In this document: in pieces, positions 34,681-43,851 of the stretch | Position numbering within the stretch: position 1 is the first letter of the stretch | How the letters are laid out: each line of letters starts with the position of its first letter | Assembly (NCBI GenBank): GCA_965243525.1 | Contig: OZ251568.1 | Span: 806,001-870,000 of the forward strand | DNA from: WTKD01 sp965243525 | GTDB lineage: Bacteria > Spirochaetota > Spirochaetia > WTKD01 | Length of the DNA stretch: 64,000 bases | Reading direction: 5' to 3' | Position numbers and translations under genes: made by a program | Notes under the pieces: model-generated | The model's input: only the letters and a program-made list of their open reading frames with translations | Databases searched by the model: none | Told to the model about the DNA's origin: nothing

Positions 34681-35667
34681 ATGAAAAATTTTTCTACATT
34701 GTTTATGTTAGTTTTTTTGTTACTTGCACTTCCGGTATTTTCTGGAGGAAGCAGTGAAACAGAAGCTGCATCCAACATGGATTGGATGCTTGAAGAATCA
34801 GATGATGATCTGCTGCCTGGCGTAGATCCATACTTAGTTAGAGGTGATATCATCTCTGCAGGAAGCTCAACTGTATTTCCACTTGCAGAAGCATTGGGAA
34901 CTCAATTTCGTGATGAAGGGTATACGTATAATCTGACCATTGACAGCATTGGAAGCGGTGCTGGATTTGAGCGATTCACTGTCGCTGGTGAAACGGATAT
35001 TTCAAATGCAAGTCGCCCTATTAAGGACAAGGAGATTGAACAAGCGCGAACAATTGGTCGTGAACCAATCGAAATTCGCCTTGGAACGGATGCTCTTACG
35101 GTAGCCATTCACCCGGACAACACCTGGGCGCAAGAACTCAGCATAGAAGAACTTGCCACATTGTTCACTGCAGATCGCTGGAGCGATGTAAACGCATCGT
35201 GGCCAAATGCCGAAGTGTTAAAGTTCATACCTGGAACTGACAGTGGTACGTTCGACTTCTTTGTTGAAGAGGTCTTCGATCATGACCCAGAACCAATGCT
35301 TTCTTCATCAAATATTCAGGCTTCTGAAGACGACAATATCCTTGTGCGTGGAGTCACAAACAATGTTAATGCGGTTGCATTCTTCGGATATGCATATTAT
35401 GCAGAATCTGCAGATGTCTTGCAGGCAATTGCTATTGATGGTGTTTCACCAACGCGTGAAAACGTAGACAACAACAGCTATCCTCTTTCACGACCGTTGT
35501 TTATGTATACTGATGCAGGCGTTCTCAAGGAGAGGCCCCAGGTTGCCGCATTCATGATATATGCACTGACCTATGTCAACGATCTCATCGCTTCTGTAGG
35601 ATATTTTCCAGCACCTGAAACTGATCTTAATGCTGCGAAACAAAAACTTCTAGAAGCAATTAAATAG
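34681..35667 (+). CDS. pstS: Phosphate ABC transporter, periplasmic phosphate-binding protein
   Basis: A 328-residue PstS-like protein. The signal peptide ends LPVFSGGSSE without a lipobox Cys. The phosphate-contact segments are visible: SAGSSTVFPLAEAL, IGSGAGFERF, DISNASRPIKDKEIE and GTDSGTFDFF. The mature N-terminus has an acidic stretch (LEESDDDLLPG) before the binding domain. It captures Pi and hands it to PstCA. AAGGAA lies 11 bases before the ATG; TATAGT at 34628-34633 is a possible -10. First gene of pstSCAB-phoU. Confidence 0.95.
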   Translation: MKNFSTLFMLVFLLLALPVFSGGSSETEAASNMDWMLEESDDDLLPGVDPYLVRGDIISAGSSTVFPLAEALGTQFRDEGYTYNLTIDSIGSGAGFERFTVAGETDISNASRPIKDKEIEQARTIGREPIEIRLGTDALTVAIHPDNTWAQELSIEELATLFTADRWSDVNASWPNAEVLKFIPGTDSGTFDFFVEEVFDHDPEPMLSSSNIQASEDDNILVRGVTNNVNAVAFFGYAYYAESADVLQAIAIDGVSPTRENVDNNSYPLSRPLFMYTDAGVLKERPQVAAFMIYALTYVNDLIASVGYFPAPETDLNAAKQKLLEAIK

Positions 35668-35676
35668 GAATGATTT

Positions 35677-36609
35677 GTGAATAGCACCACAGCAGTATTT
35701 GCGCAGAAAAATGGGGATCTTGCAAAGAAGCCTCGAATACGTGAATTGCTGATTCATGTGGTGCTGTTCGGCTGTGTTGTATGTTCGATTTTTACAACAA
35801 TCGGAATCATCTACGTCCTTGTCAGTCAAGCAGCCTTATTTTTCACCGACCCACAGGTAAACATCATAGATTTTTTCACACAAACAGAATGGCTGCCTTT
35901 AGTGGGAAAATTTGGAATTCTTCCCCTGCTCAATGCAACTGTATTGACTAGTTTCATCGCAATCGTATTTGCAACCCCGTTTGCCATCCTCGTCTCGGTA
36001 TTTCTGAGCGAATTCACCACCCAACGTGTTCGAGCCATCATCAAACCTATCCTAGAAATTCTCGCTGGCATTCCATCGGTGGTATATGGCTATTTTGCAA
36101 TAAGCACGGTAACACCGGCATTACAAGGCATCTTTGGCACAAATGTCGTGGAATTTTATAACACCGCTTCAGCCGGCATCGTCATCGGTATTCTCATACT
36201 TCCCATTTTAGTAACCATGATTGATGACGCCCTCCACAGCGTTCCTCGGAACCTCCGGGAGGCTGCCTTTGGTATCGGTGCAACGCGCCTGCAAACCTCG
36301 TTTGGAATCGTTGTTCCTGGCGCCTTTTCTGGCATAGCTGCAGCATTCATCCTTGCCTTTTCTCGTGCAATTGGGGAGACAATGATCGTAGCCCTCGCTG
36401 CTGGTGCCGGATCTGCCTTAACATGGAATCCATTCCGCGGTGCTGAAACAATGACAGGTTACATCGTACGTATCAGCGGAGGAGATATCAGCTACAATTC
36501 CGTTGATTACAACAGCATATTTGCAGTTGGTCTTGTTTTGTTTGTTGCAACACTGGGGTTGAACATTATCAGCAGAAGAATTGTTAAAAAATATCATTGG
36601 AAAGTTTAA
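35677..36609 (+). CDS. pstC: Phosphate ABC transporter permease PstC
   Basis: A 310-residue inner-membrane protein with six predicted helices and the permease loop EAAFGIGATRLQTSFGIVVPGAFSGI, the EAA motif that docks the ATPase. IPSVVYGYFAI and AIGETMIVALAAG are typical of PstC. Start is GTG with AGGA seven bases upstream, nine bases after pstS. Its TAA overlaps the ATG of pstA by one base. The long periplasmic loop found in enteric PstC is short here. Confidence 0.95.
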   Translation: MNSTTAVFAQKNGDLAKKPRIRELLIHVVLFGCVVCSIFTTIGIIYVLVSQAALFFTDPQVNIIDFFTQTEWLPLVGKFGILPLLNATVLTSFIAIVFATPFAILVSVFLSEFTTQRVRAIIKPILEILAGIPSVVYGYFAISTVTPALQGIFGTNVVEFYNTASAGIVIGILILPILVTMIDDALHSVPRNLREAAFGIGATRLQTSFGIVVPGAFSGIAAAFILAFSRAIGETMIVALAAGAGSALTWNPFRGAETMTGYIVRISGGDISYNSVDYNSIFAVGLVLFVATLGLNIISRRIVKKYHWKV

Positions 36610-37901
36610 TGCCCACACCGAAGAACCAAAATCAACCGCCAGATCTCAAAAAACAAACACATCCTGTAGACAGAGCTGAATGGAATCCAAAACCATTGGC
36701 TACTCGTAAAAGAAATACGTTTATTATGCGCACGTTGATGGTCATTGCATTGTACTGCACCGTTTCGTTTCTTTTTATTCTAATCGGAAGCATTCTCAAC
36801 AACGCATTTGGATATGTCATATTTGCATATGAGGTGCATCCAACGGAAATTGCCGCTACCCAATCGATTCAAGATTTGTCAAAAGAGAAAAAAATAGCAA
36901 TTTTAAAAGAGCATCTTCGTGAGCGGGTGTACGCAACACTCGACAGAAAAAAGGCAATGGAACGTCGGAGTGATACTGATCTTTCGATGATTATTTTTAC
37001 TCGAGTTCTTAAAGCATCAGTCGTTGAGGCCTATTCTGTCCTTGAATCGCTCTTTCAACGAAAAGAGATCTTTGCCACCCTCGCTGAACATGCAAATGCT
37101 GATCTCAGCTATCGTTCCTGGATCACTGCTCGCTTTATTGCAGGCGAACAAAGCACAAACCCTCTTGAGACAGGCATCAAAGGGGCAATCATTGGATCTC
37201 TGTTTGTCATTCTTGTAACGATTTTGTTTTCCCTGCCACTTGGCATTGGCTCCGCGGTATACATTTGCGAGTATATGCCATCTTCACGCTGGAAAAACCT
37301 TCTCCAGATAAATATTTACAATTTGTCAGGGATTCCTTCAATTATCTATGGATTGCTTGGATTGGTGATTTTCGTCCGGATCATGGTTCCCCTAACCAGT
37401 GGGCAGTTGTTTGGTTTTGGTGCTGGTTCAACAGAAAGTGGCAGAACGATTCTCTCAGCCGGGTTAACACTGACCTTGTTGATTCTTCCAGTAATCGTAA
37501 TAAATGCACAAGAAGCGATTCTAGCAGTACCCTCCTACATCAAACAGGCAAGTTATGGACTTGGAGCAACCCGCTGGCAGACCGTGTGGCACCATGTTAT
37601 CCCCTATTGCATGGGACGGATTCTCACTGGAACTATTCTTGCCGTTTCCCGTGCAATCGGCGAGACTGCTCCCCTGGTTGTCGTGGGAGCTTCTACGTTT
37701 CTTACCATCATCCCACAAAATATATTTTCAAAATACACGGCGCTCCCTATTCAGATATACCAATGGGCAGCTCGTCCGCAGCAGGAATTTCAACATTTGG
37801 CCGCTGGTGCGATCATTATCTTGCTTGCAATCATGCTGCTGTTGAACAGCATCGCAATATTTTATCGTATAAGACTCAACAAAAATCTGGAGAGAGTATG
37901 A
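36609..37901 (+). CDS. pstA: Phosphate ABC transporter permease PstA, long form
   Basis: A 430-residue permease, well above the usual 280-300. The first helix (ALYCTVSFLFILIGSILNN) is followed by an extra segment of about 130 residues, largely helical and charged (LKEHLRERVYATLDRKKAMERR, FQRKEIFATLAEHANADLSY), before the normal core begins at GIKGAIIGSLFVILV. The core has IPSIIYGLLGLVIF and the EAA loop QASYGLGATRWQTVWHHVIP. The insertion should face the periplasm and could contact PstS. The gene starts at ATG 36609 in the TAATG overlap with pstC and ends in an ATGA overlap with pstB. Confidence 0.94.
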   Translation: MPTPKNQNQPPDLKKQTHPVDRAEWNPKPLATRKRNTFIMRTLMVIALYCTVSFLFILIGSILNNAFGYVIFAYEVHPTEIAATQSIQDLSKEKKIAILKEHLRERVYATLDRKKAMERRSDTDLSMIIFTRVLKASVVEAYSVLESLFQRKEIFATLAEHANADLSYRSWITARFIAGEQSTNPLETGIKGAIIGSLFVILVTILFSLPLGIGSAVYICEYMPSSRWKNLLQINIYNLSGIPSIIYGLLGLVIFVRIMVPLTSGQLFGFGAGSTESGRTILSAGLTLTLLILPVIVINAQEAILAVPSYIKQASYGLGATRWQTVWHHVIPYCMGRILTGTILAVSRAIGETAPLVVVGASTFLTIIPQNIFSKYTALPIQIYQWAARPQQEFQHLAAGAIIILLAIMLLLNSIAIFYRIRLNKNLERV

Positions 37902-38647
37902 ATCCCATTATCGAAACAAAAAACTTCAACTTTTTTTACAATGAATATCAGGCGCTCTACACGGTATCTCTTTCATTTTATCCCAAACATGTCAGTGCAT
38001 TGATTGGTCCGTCAGGATGCGGGAAGACAACGCTTTTACGTAGCATCAACCGCATGAATGACCTCATCGATGGAACTCATTCGGAAGGAAGCATTACGCT
38101 ACAAGGAAAGAACATCTATGAGGATGGAGTGGACCCGGTCGAGGTACGTAGAAAAATTGGCATGGTATTTCAGAAGCCAAACCCGTTTCCAAAAACAATT
38201 TGGGATAATATCGTATGGGGAGCGAAGATCAACGGATTTACCGGGGATCTGCATGAACTTGTTGAGACCTCTTTGCGCCGTACTGCATTATGGGATGAAG
38301 TAAAAGATAAGCTTCACACCAACGCGTTAAACCTTTCTGGTGGACAACAACAGCGACTGTGCATAGCACGTGCCATTGCGATCAAGCCTGATGTAATACT
38401 CATGGATGAACCCACCTCAGCACTGGACCCCGTTGCAACAGCCCGCATCGAAGCACTCATTGCAGAGTTAAAAAAACGCTATTCCATCATCATAGTAACT
38501 CATAATATGCAACAAGCCGGGCGTGTTTCAGACTATACGTCTTTTCTCTTGAATGGAGTGGTTATAGAGCATGGAAAAACAAACGATATATTTTTGAATC
38601 CGCAGGAAAAGAAAACCGAAGAATACATTTCCGGTGAATTTGGCTAG
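37898..38647 (+). CDS. pstB: Phosphate ABC transporter ATP-binding protein PstB
   Basis: A 249-residue ATPase: GPSGCGKTTLLRSINRMNDL (Walker A and PstB-specific Asn-Arg-Met-Asn), MVFQKPNPFPKTIWDN, LSGGQQQRLCIARAIA, VILMDEPTSALDPVATARIE and VTHNMQQAGRVSDYT are all canonical PstB. It overlaps the pstA stop by ATGA, and GAGAG lies upstream. The frame stays open another 630 bases into pstA without meaning. Confidence 0.97.
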   Translation: MNPIIETKNFNFFYNEYQALYTVSLSFYPKHVSALIGPSGCGKTTLLRSINRMNDLIDGTHSEGSITLQGKNIYEDGVDPVEVRRKIGMVFQKPNPFPKTIWDNIVWGAKINGFTGDLHELVETSLRRTALWDEVKDKLHTNALNLSGGQQQRLCIARAIAIKPDVILMDEPTSALDPVATARIEALIAELKKRYSIIIVTHNMQQAGRVSDYTSFLLNGVVIEHGKTNDIFLNPQEKKTEEYISGEFG

Positions 38648-38708
38648 AACACAGTCACACTCTGGATCTGCTGGCGCAGAGCCGATGAACGGTATATACT
38701 GCAATAAT

Positions 38709-39371
38709 ATGCAAACAGCGACCCAATTAGAACAGGAAATGGTACACATAAACGAGGAGATACAGGAACTTGGATCCATGGTCCTCGCTGCATTAACCGA
38801 GGCTGCCACTGTCTTATCGACTCAGGACGCTCAAAAAGGCGATGCGCTTATTCAAAACGACAAAATAATCGATGAAAAAACGTTAAAAATTGAAAGCCTC
38901 TGCACTACGCTTATTGCTCGAAGAAATCCTGTGGCTTCCAACTTACGCCATATCGTAAGTGCTCTAAAAGTCTCCACTGAACTCGAACGTATCGGGGATC
39001 ACGCAAAATATATTGTGAGGGATATTCAGAGTATATCAAAGGATTTCTTGGCAAATATTTTGGATACTGTCATCAAGATGCTGCACATCGGAATACATAT
39101 GATTGAAAATTCTTTGCAAGCCTTTGAAGAGGACGATGTTGCCCACGCTATCGAATCAGCAAAGGAAGACGACAAACTCGATAGCCTTCACAAAAAATTG
39201 TACAAGCAAATACTCAAATGCACGAAGGATTCAAAGACCGATCAAAGTATTGAAGAAGCTTCAACTTCGTTTTTTATCAACCGCTTTTTGGAACGCATCG
39301 GTGATCACGCAACGAATGTCTGCGAATGGATCTATTATGCAAAGACCGGCGACCACATCGACTTGAACTAA
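38709..39371 (+). CDS. phoU: Phosphate transport regulator PhoU
   Basis: A 220-residue all-helical protein with two PhoU repeats. The metal-binding motifs read ELERIGDHAKYIVRDI in the first half and FLERIGDHATNVCEWIYY in the second (E-x-x-D-H pattern). PhoU restrains phosphate uptake through PstSCAB and phosphate signalling. Candidate starts are GTG 38634 (inside pstB), ATG 38685 and ATG 38709; the last fits the family length best and is used here. Last gene of the pst operon. Confidence 0.93.
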   Translation: MQTATQLEQEMVHINEEIQELGSMVLAALTEAATVLSTQDAQKGDALIQNDKIIDEKTLKIESLCTTLIARRNPVASNLRHIVSALKVSTELERIGDHAKYIVRDIQSISKDFLANILDTVIKMLHIGIHMIENSLQAFEEDDVAHAIESAKEDDKLDSLHKKLYKQILKCTKDSKTDQSIEEASTSFFINRFLERIGDHATNVCEWIYYAKTGDHIDLN

Positions 39372-39449
39372 GCATCATTGAAATGAAGTCCTGCCTCAGA
39401 TACTATTACGTATCGCAGTAATAAACAGTGAACAAGGAGTATATCTAAT

Positions 39450-40535
39450 ATGGCATTTTCAGTTTCAGTAAATCCATGGGTGTATTATTCAAAATACATG
39501 GAAGATGAGTGGACCGGAACATGGCAGATGAAGCCACATCAAGGAGCGAAAACCGAGGAGGGGCTTGGTCCTGCCGAATTAAAATCCATTGTTGAAAACA
39601 GAAATTCATTTCCCGAACTCCCCTTGATAAACTACACAACCCAATACGGACTTGGTTGCTTTGAAGGAATAAAGGCATATCCACAAAAGGATGGAAGCAT
39701 TAAAATTTTTCGTCCTGAGAAGAATGCGATGCGCATGCAACAATCTATGGAAGGATTGATGATGCCAGGATATCCCGTTGAAGATTTTGTTGCTATTTGT
39801 CGAGAGATGTGCATACGTAACCAAGCAGAGGGATTTTCTCCTAGCTATGACCCCATTTGGGAAAAAGATAATTTTCTCACGGCTTCTGCGATATACCTCC
39901 GACCTTTTTCTTACAGCGAAGCAGGAATCGGGGTCAACATAAGCAGAAACCCATGGATTGTATTTGCTGCAACCACCGTCGGATCATATTTCAACAATAT
40001 GACTACCGCGCGTGGCATTACCGTAGACTCATGTCGTGCAACTCCCGGGGGAACCGGCTGGATGAAATGCGCATCCAATTACGTGATTCCCACATTAGAG
40101 CGCGAGAAAGCAAGCAAGAACGGTTATATGGAAGTTATATTCTTGGATGCTTACACCAAAACAAATGTTGAAGAGGGATCCTCCTGCAATCTTTTTGCAT
40201 TGCTCAAGAATGGCGTTCTCGTTACTCCCGAACTTGGAGATACGATTCTTCCAGGTATCACGCGAGAGACTGTTTGTGTTCTTGCAAAGGAACAAGGAAT
40301 CCAGGTTGAAGAACGTGCGCTCCCGGTGCAAGAGATACTTTCAGATGCAAAGGAAATTTTCTTAACCGGAACCGCTGCAGGGGTCTGTCATCTTTCTTCA
40401 ATTACCCACAAAGGTAAAGAGCATGTTTTCGGTGATGGTTCTATTGGTGAATTGACCCTATCCCTGCAATCGCAACTGAAAGGCATTCAGTATGGATTGG
40501 AAAAAGATCCTCATGGATGGATGCTTCCGGTCTAG
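39450..40535 (+). CDS. ilvE: Branched-chain amino acid aminotransferase
   Basis: A 361-residue PLP enzyme of fold type IV and the longer BCAT group. FEGIKAYPQKDGSIKIFRPEKNAMRM, TARGITVDSCRATPGGTGWMKCASNYV (Lys of GWMKCASNY binds PLP), VEEGSSCNLFALL and DTILPGITRETV are characteristic. It transaminates Leu, Ile and Val with 2-oxoglutarate. AAGGAG lies ten bases before the ATG. It is separated from phoU by 78 bases and may have its own promoter; the function is unrelated to phosphate. Confidence 0.95.
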   Translation: MAFSVSVNPWVYYSKYMEDEWTGTWQMKPHQGAKTEEGLGPAELKSIVENRNSFPELPLINYTTQYGLGCFEGIKAYPQKDGSIKIFRPEKNAMRMQQSMEGLMMPGYPVEDFVAICREMCIRNQAEGFSPSYDPIWEKDNFLTASAIYLRPFSYSEAGIGVNISRNPWIVFAATTVGSYFNNMTTARGITVDSCRATPGGTGWMKCASNYVIPTLEREKASKNGYMEVIFLDAYTKTNVEEGSSCNLFALLKNGVLVTPELGDTILPGITRETVCVLAKEQGIQVEERALPVQEILSDAKEIFLTGTAAGVCHLSSITHKGKEHVFGDGSIGELTLSLQSQLKGIQYGLEKDPHGWMLPV

Positions 40536-40601
40536 CTAAGAAAACACTCTCCCGTTTTAGTGTGTATCGAGTATATTTCGGTGATGCTTCAGCATTGCTC
40601 C

Positions 40602-43600
40602 CTAGTTCGATGCGCTGATTTCTATAAACTCGTCAAAAGTTAATTCATCAAACTCGACAGGGAGGGTATTGTATATCTCAACATCGTAAGTATCTTGCGG
40701 ATATAGTATCTCGCGAAGATTCACATAAGGAAGGCTTTTTGCAATTGTTCGTTGATAATCAGTTCCTGACCGGTTGTAATTCTCAAACAATGTTACTGCT
40801 TGTTCCAAAGCATATATTGCATTTGTTTCTTTTTGTTCGTTTTGGCTGCGATCTGCAATTTTGTACCGTGTGACTCCCAATCCATTATAGGCTTGAATGA
40901 GATAGCTAATAAGCGCCTGATGTTCGGGATCCTCAAAGGGCAAAAAGAGCCGAATTGAATCACGTTTTTCTTCTAATAACTCGGTTAACTGAAGGAAATA
41001 GGATTCCGCCGCTGCGTAATTTTCCAAATGATACAGCGCACTCCCTGTTGCAAGCAGGCCCGCTGCCTCACGCGGGGGATGTACTTCGGCATTCAAGAAA
41101 TGCTGCACAGCAATTGCATAATCCTGATCGCGAAATACGACATTTCCAGTTTTATAAAACAACTCGCGAGAGAGCAATCCTTCTTCCAATGCTTGTTCGT
41201 AATAGTAACGGGCCTCTTCAAAATTTTTGCTATGGTAATAACGAATATCTCCCAATCCCTCGTAGAATCGTGCGATCACAGGATCTCTAAACAAGGTTCT
41301 TGTTTCAATTCCCAGAACATATCGTTCCAGTGCCTCTTGATAATTACGTTCAGCATTGATAATTTGTTGATTTTCGTATTCATTTTCGGCCGTACGGATT
41401 TTAGCGTCGATATACATTGCAAGATGTTTCCAACGAAGCGGCTCCAATGCAGAGAGCGTATTAATCGTATTTTCAAGCGAGACACGCTCCTCGTTCAAGG
41501 CGTCGACAACACGGTAATATCGAGCAGATTGGTAATGCCCCTCGGGAGCATAGGGATAGTTCGCACGAAGCGCGCGCAACATTTCAGATACATAGGATAA
41601 TTCATTGGTATCGATGAGGTATTCAACAATATCAGAAGAAATTTGTAGATTTGTCGCATTGGGATCTTTTTGGGCACTGATTTCTGGTATGAGTTCGAGT
41701 AGCTCATGCAGCATATCTTTTTTGACAAAATACCATGCAAATCGATTGAACACCGCATCGCTTGTTCCATGTTCTTGGGCGATAATGGTGTAAGTGCGTT
41801 GTGCATCCTCAAGTCGCTGTATATCCACTTCTGCCCAGCGAATATAGTTATCTCCTTGCAGAAACAATGCATCCTCTTCATAGGGGTTTTGTGTAAGTAC
41901 AATCGATAAGAGTTCATCTGCTCGCTGAAAATCCTTGAGTTTTTCAGATTGCAGAATAGCATGCTCGTAAATACCTGTTTTATGCACGTTGATTATATCG
42001 ATTAAACGAACATACTGATCTCCAAAAGCATATTGATCAAGTAAGAGGCCTTCTCGTGTTTTTTCAATCAATACTTCCCGAAGATCTTCATCCAAGCCAT
42101 AGACCATTTCATCGTATTTTCGAGATGCAAGTCTGTATTCATTACGATCAGCATAGGTGCGTGCATATCTGAGTGCCCATGTGTTAATTCTCCACTGATT
42201 CCATGCTTGCTCAAAGAGTTCATCGCTTTTAACATAATCATTTGCCTCTAGTTGTGTGTACCCTTCTTCGTATAGGGAGCGAGCTACCAATGGTCTATAC
42301 ACAAAACGTATGCCAAGAAAGACAACTAAGGTAAGCAATGCAATATTTGCCGTTGTGATAGCAATCCTGCGAATGGTATTGCGGACGGGATCTGTTCTCT
42401 TTGCTTCTTCACGCTCAAAGAATTCGCTGGCAGTACTTTTTTCATAGCCAAAAGGAAGTTCAAGATCAATCCCAATATAATCGTTGAGCCTGCGAACAAT
42501 TAAGGATGGACGTGCATTGTTTTGCAAAAGCAATAATATTGTCTGTACTTCTTCTTGATTGCTATCCGGATTTGCAATAAATGTGGCACATTCCTTTTTT
42601 ACATCAAAGGGGAGCGCGTCTAAAGACTTGAAGATGCCTTCGTATTCTTGTTCGGAAAATACCGATTCTTTTGGCTCTTTCTTGACCTTTGGTGGTGGTG
42701 GAGCCAAAGAGAGAATCTCGTCATCTGCCTCTTCCTGAGTTTCTGCTGGTATACTAAGAGAATCGCTATCTTCTAAATCAGATGTTTTTCCAGTTATTGA
42801 TGCTTCAAATTCCTCTCTTTGTTCAGCAAGCTCCATCCGACGTGTTGAAACATTTGCAGCATGGATATCATCTGATTGAAGGTCTTGATCTTGAATCATG
42901 CTTAACAAATTATCGAGATCTTCTGTGGAATCAGGCGATTGATCTGGAACGTTAGGTCCTTCTGGAGTGGATGGCCCAACAAATTCTTCACCCTGGACCA
43001 CTCCCTGATTTGTTTCAGATTCTGAAAACAATGAGCCAAATATGTCCTGCGATGCATCAAAACCCTCAGCTGGAGGTGCCTCTTGAGTTTCAAAATCCAT
43101 TCCCTCGACAGATGCAAGATCTACACCCTCAGAAAGAGCAGCGATATCATCAAATACAGCGGAGGTGTTTACAGGTTGTTCTTCTTCAGCTGTCTCATGA
43201 AGAGCACCTTCTGCATCACCGAGATCATCAGTGGACAATAGCGCAGCTAGATCATCGTTTTCTTGCCCAGCTGTCTCATGAAGAGCAGCCTCTCCATCAC
43301 CGATATCATCAGTGGACAACAGTGCCGCTAAATCATCGTTCTCCTGATCAGTGGTTAGAGTATCCTCTTGACCTTCTTCAGCAATCGTCGCTCCCATTAT
43401 ATCATCAAGCTGAATATCATCTTGTGAACCGACTGCCTCCTCTTCTGGTGCTCCGGAAGATAGATCAGATTCCTCAAGTAGGCTTCCTATTTCTGATTCA
43501 CCAAAGCCACCACGTGTCTCTTCTGGAGCAGCATTGTCCACCTTTTCTGTCTCTGGTGCATCAAAACTCTTTAAATACTCTGACACACTCTGAGAATCAA

Positions 43601-43766
43601 GATCTTGCTTACCCTCTTTTTCAAGGGAAGTCACATGTTCGATCTGTTCATATTGAGGGACCTCAACAGTTGCGGGACTTTCACCCCGTTCAGAAAGAAC
43701 ATTTGGTTCATCAGCCAGTGAGAAAAGCTTCTTAGAAAATTCTTCTATACTTTTTATAGAGGGCAT
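40602..43766 (-). CDS. Large TPR-containing membrane protein (possible periplasmic flagellar collar protein, FlcA-like)
   Basis: A 1054-residue protein. Residues 1-380 are acidic, Ser/Glu-rich and probably disordered; within them a 27-residue unit (ENDDLAALLSTDD... LHETA) is tandemly duplicated. A compact domain follows (FSEQEYEGIFKSLDALPFDVKKECATFIANPDSNQEE), one membrane segment at about residues 462-485 (RIAITTANIALLTLVVFLGI), and a C-terminal region of about 560 residues with many TPR-like helix pairs. The layout suggests a cytoplasmic tail, one crossing, and a periplasmic scaffold. Spirochaete FlcA (Borrelia BB0326), which builds the collar of the periplasmic flagellar motor, also has a TPR domain; I suggest this family but have not aligned it. 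A FliG homologue in the window fits. Confidence 0.6.
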   Translation of the reverse strand: MPSIKSIEEFSKKLFSLADEPNVLSERGESPATVEVPQYEQIEHVTSLEKEGKQDLDSQSVSEYLKSFDAPETEKVDNAAPEETRGGFGESEIGSLLEESDLSSGAPEEEAVGSQDDIQLDDIMGATIAEEGQEDTLTTDQENDDLAALLSTDDIGDGEAALHETAGQENDDLAALLSTDDLGDAEGALHETAEEEQPVNTSAVFDDIAALSEGVDLASVEGMDFETQEAPPAEGFDASQDIFGSLFSESETNQGVVQGEEFVGPSTPEGPNVPDQSPDSTEDLDNLLSMIQDQDLQSDDIHAANVSTRRMELAEQREEFEASITGKTSDLEDSDSLSIPAETQEEADDEILSLAPPPPKVKKEPKESVFSEQEYEGIFKSLDALPFDVKKECATFIANPDSNQEEVQTILLLLQNNARPSLIVRRLNDYIGIDLELPFGYEKSTASEFFEREEAKRTDPVRNTIRRIAITTANIALLTLVVFLGIRFVYRPLVARSLYEEGYTQLEANDYVKSDELFEQAWNQWRINTWALRYARTYADRNEYRLASRKYDEMVYGLDEDLREVLIEKTREGLLLDQYAFGDQYVRLIDIINVHKTGIYEHAILQSEKLKDFQRADELLSIVLTQNPYEEDALFLQGDNYIRWAEVDIQRLEDAQRTYTIIAQEHGTSDAVFNRFAWYFVKKDMLHELLELIPEISAQKDPNATNLQISSDIVEYLIDTNELSYVSEMLRALRANYPYAPEGHYQSARYYRVVDALNEERVSLENTINTLSALEPLRWKHLAMYIDAKIRTAENEYENQQIINAERNYQEALERYVLGIETRTLFRDPVIARFYEGLGDIRYYHSKNFEEARYYYEQALEEGLLSRELFYKTGNVVFRDQDYAIAVQHFLNAEVHPPREAAGLLATGSALYHLENYAAAESYFLQLTELLEEKRDSIRLFLPFEDPEHQALISYLIQAYNGLGVTRYKIADRSQNEQKETNAIYALEQAVTLFENYNRSGTDYQRTIAKSLPYVNLREILYPQDTYDVEIYNTLPVEFDELTFDEFIEISASN
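43191..43352 (-). repeat. 81-bp in-gene tandem duplication
   Basis: The TGTCTCATGAAGAGCA block at 43191 recurs at 43272, an 81-base (27-codon) period with few changes, inside the acidic tail of the TPR protein. It is the source of the repeated DDLAALLSTDD peptide. Confidence 0.85.
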
Positions 43767-43851
43767 ATCTATACACTACTATCCTCGACCAAACTAAAAG
43801 GCGCTTAATATATTACTCCAACTTTTGATGCAAGCACCGATAGTTATATAG

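Noticed and set aside
37265..37897. Upstream extension of the pstB frame through half of pstA, giving an apparent 460-residue protein
   Set aside because: The extension has no homology, lies inside clear pstA coding sequence, and pstB starts at 37898 in an ATGA overlap.
42971..43735. 254-codon plus-strand frame opposite the TPR protein
   Set aside because: It mirrors the acidic Glu/Asp/Ser-rich tail, giving a Gln/His/Leu/Pro-rich shadow peptide without ribosome site or family.
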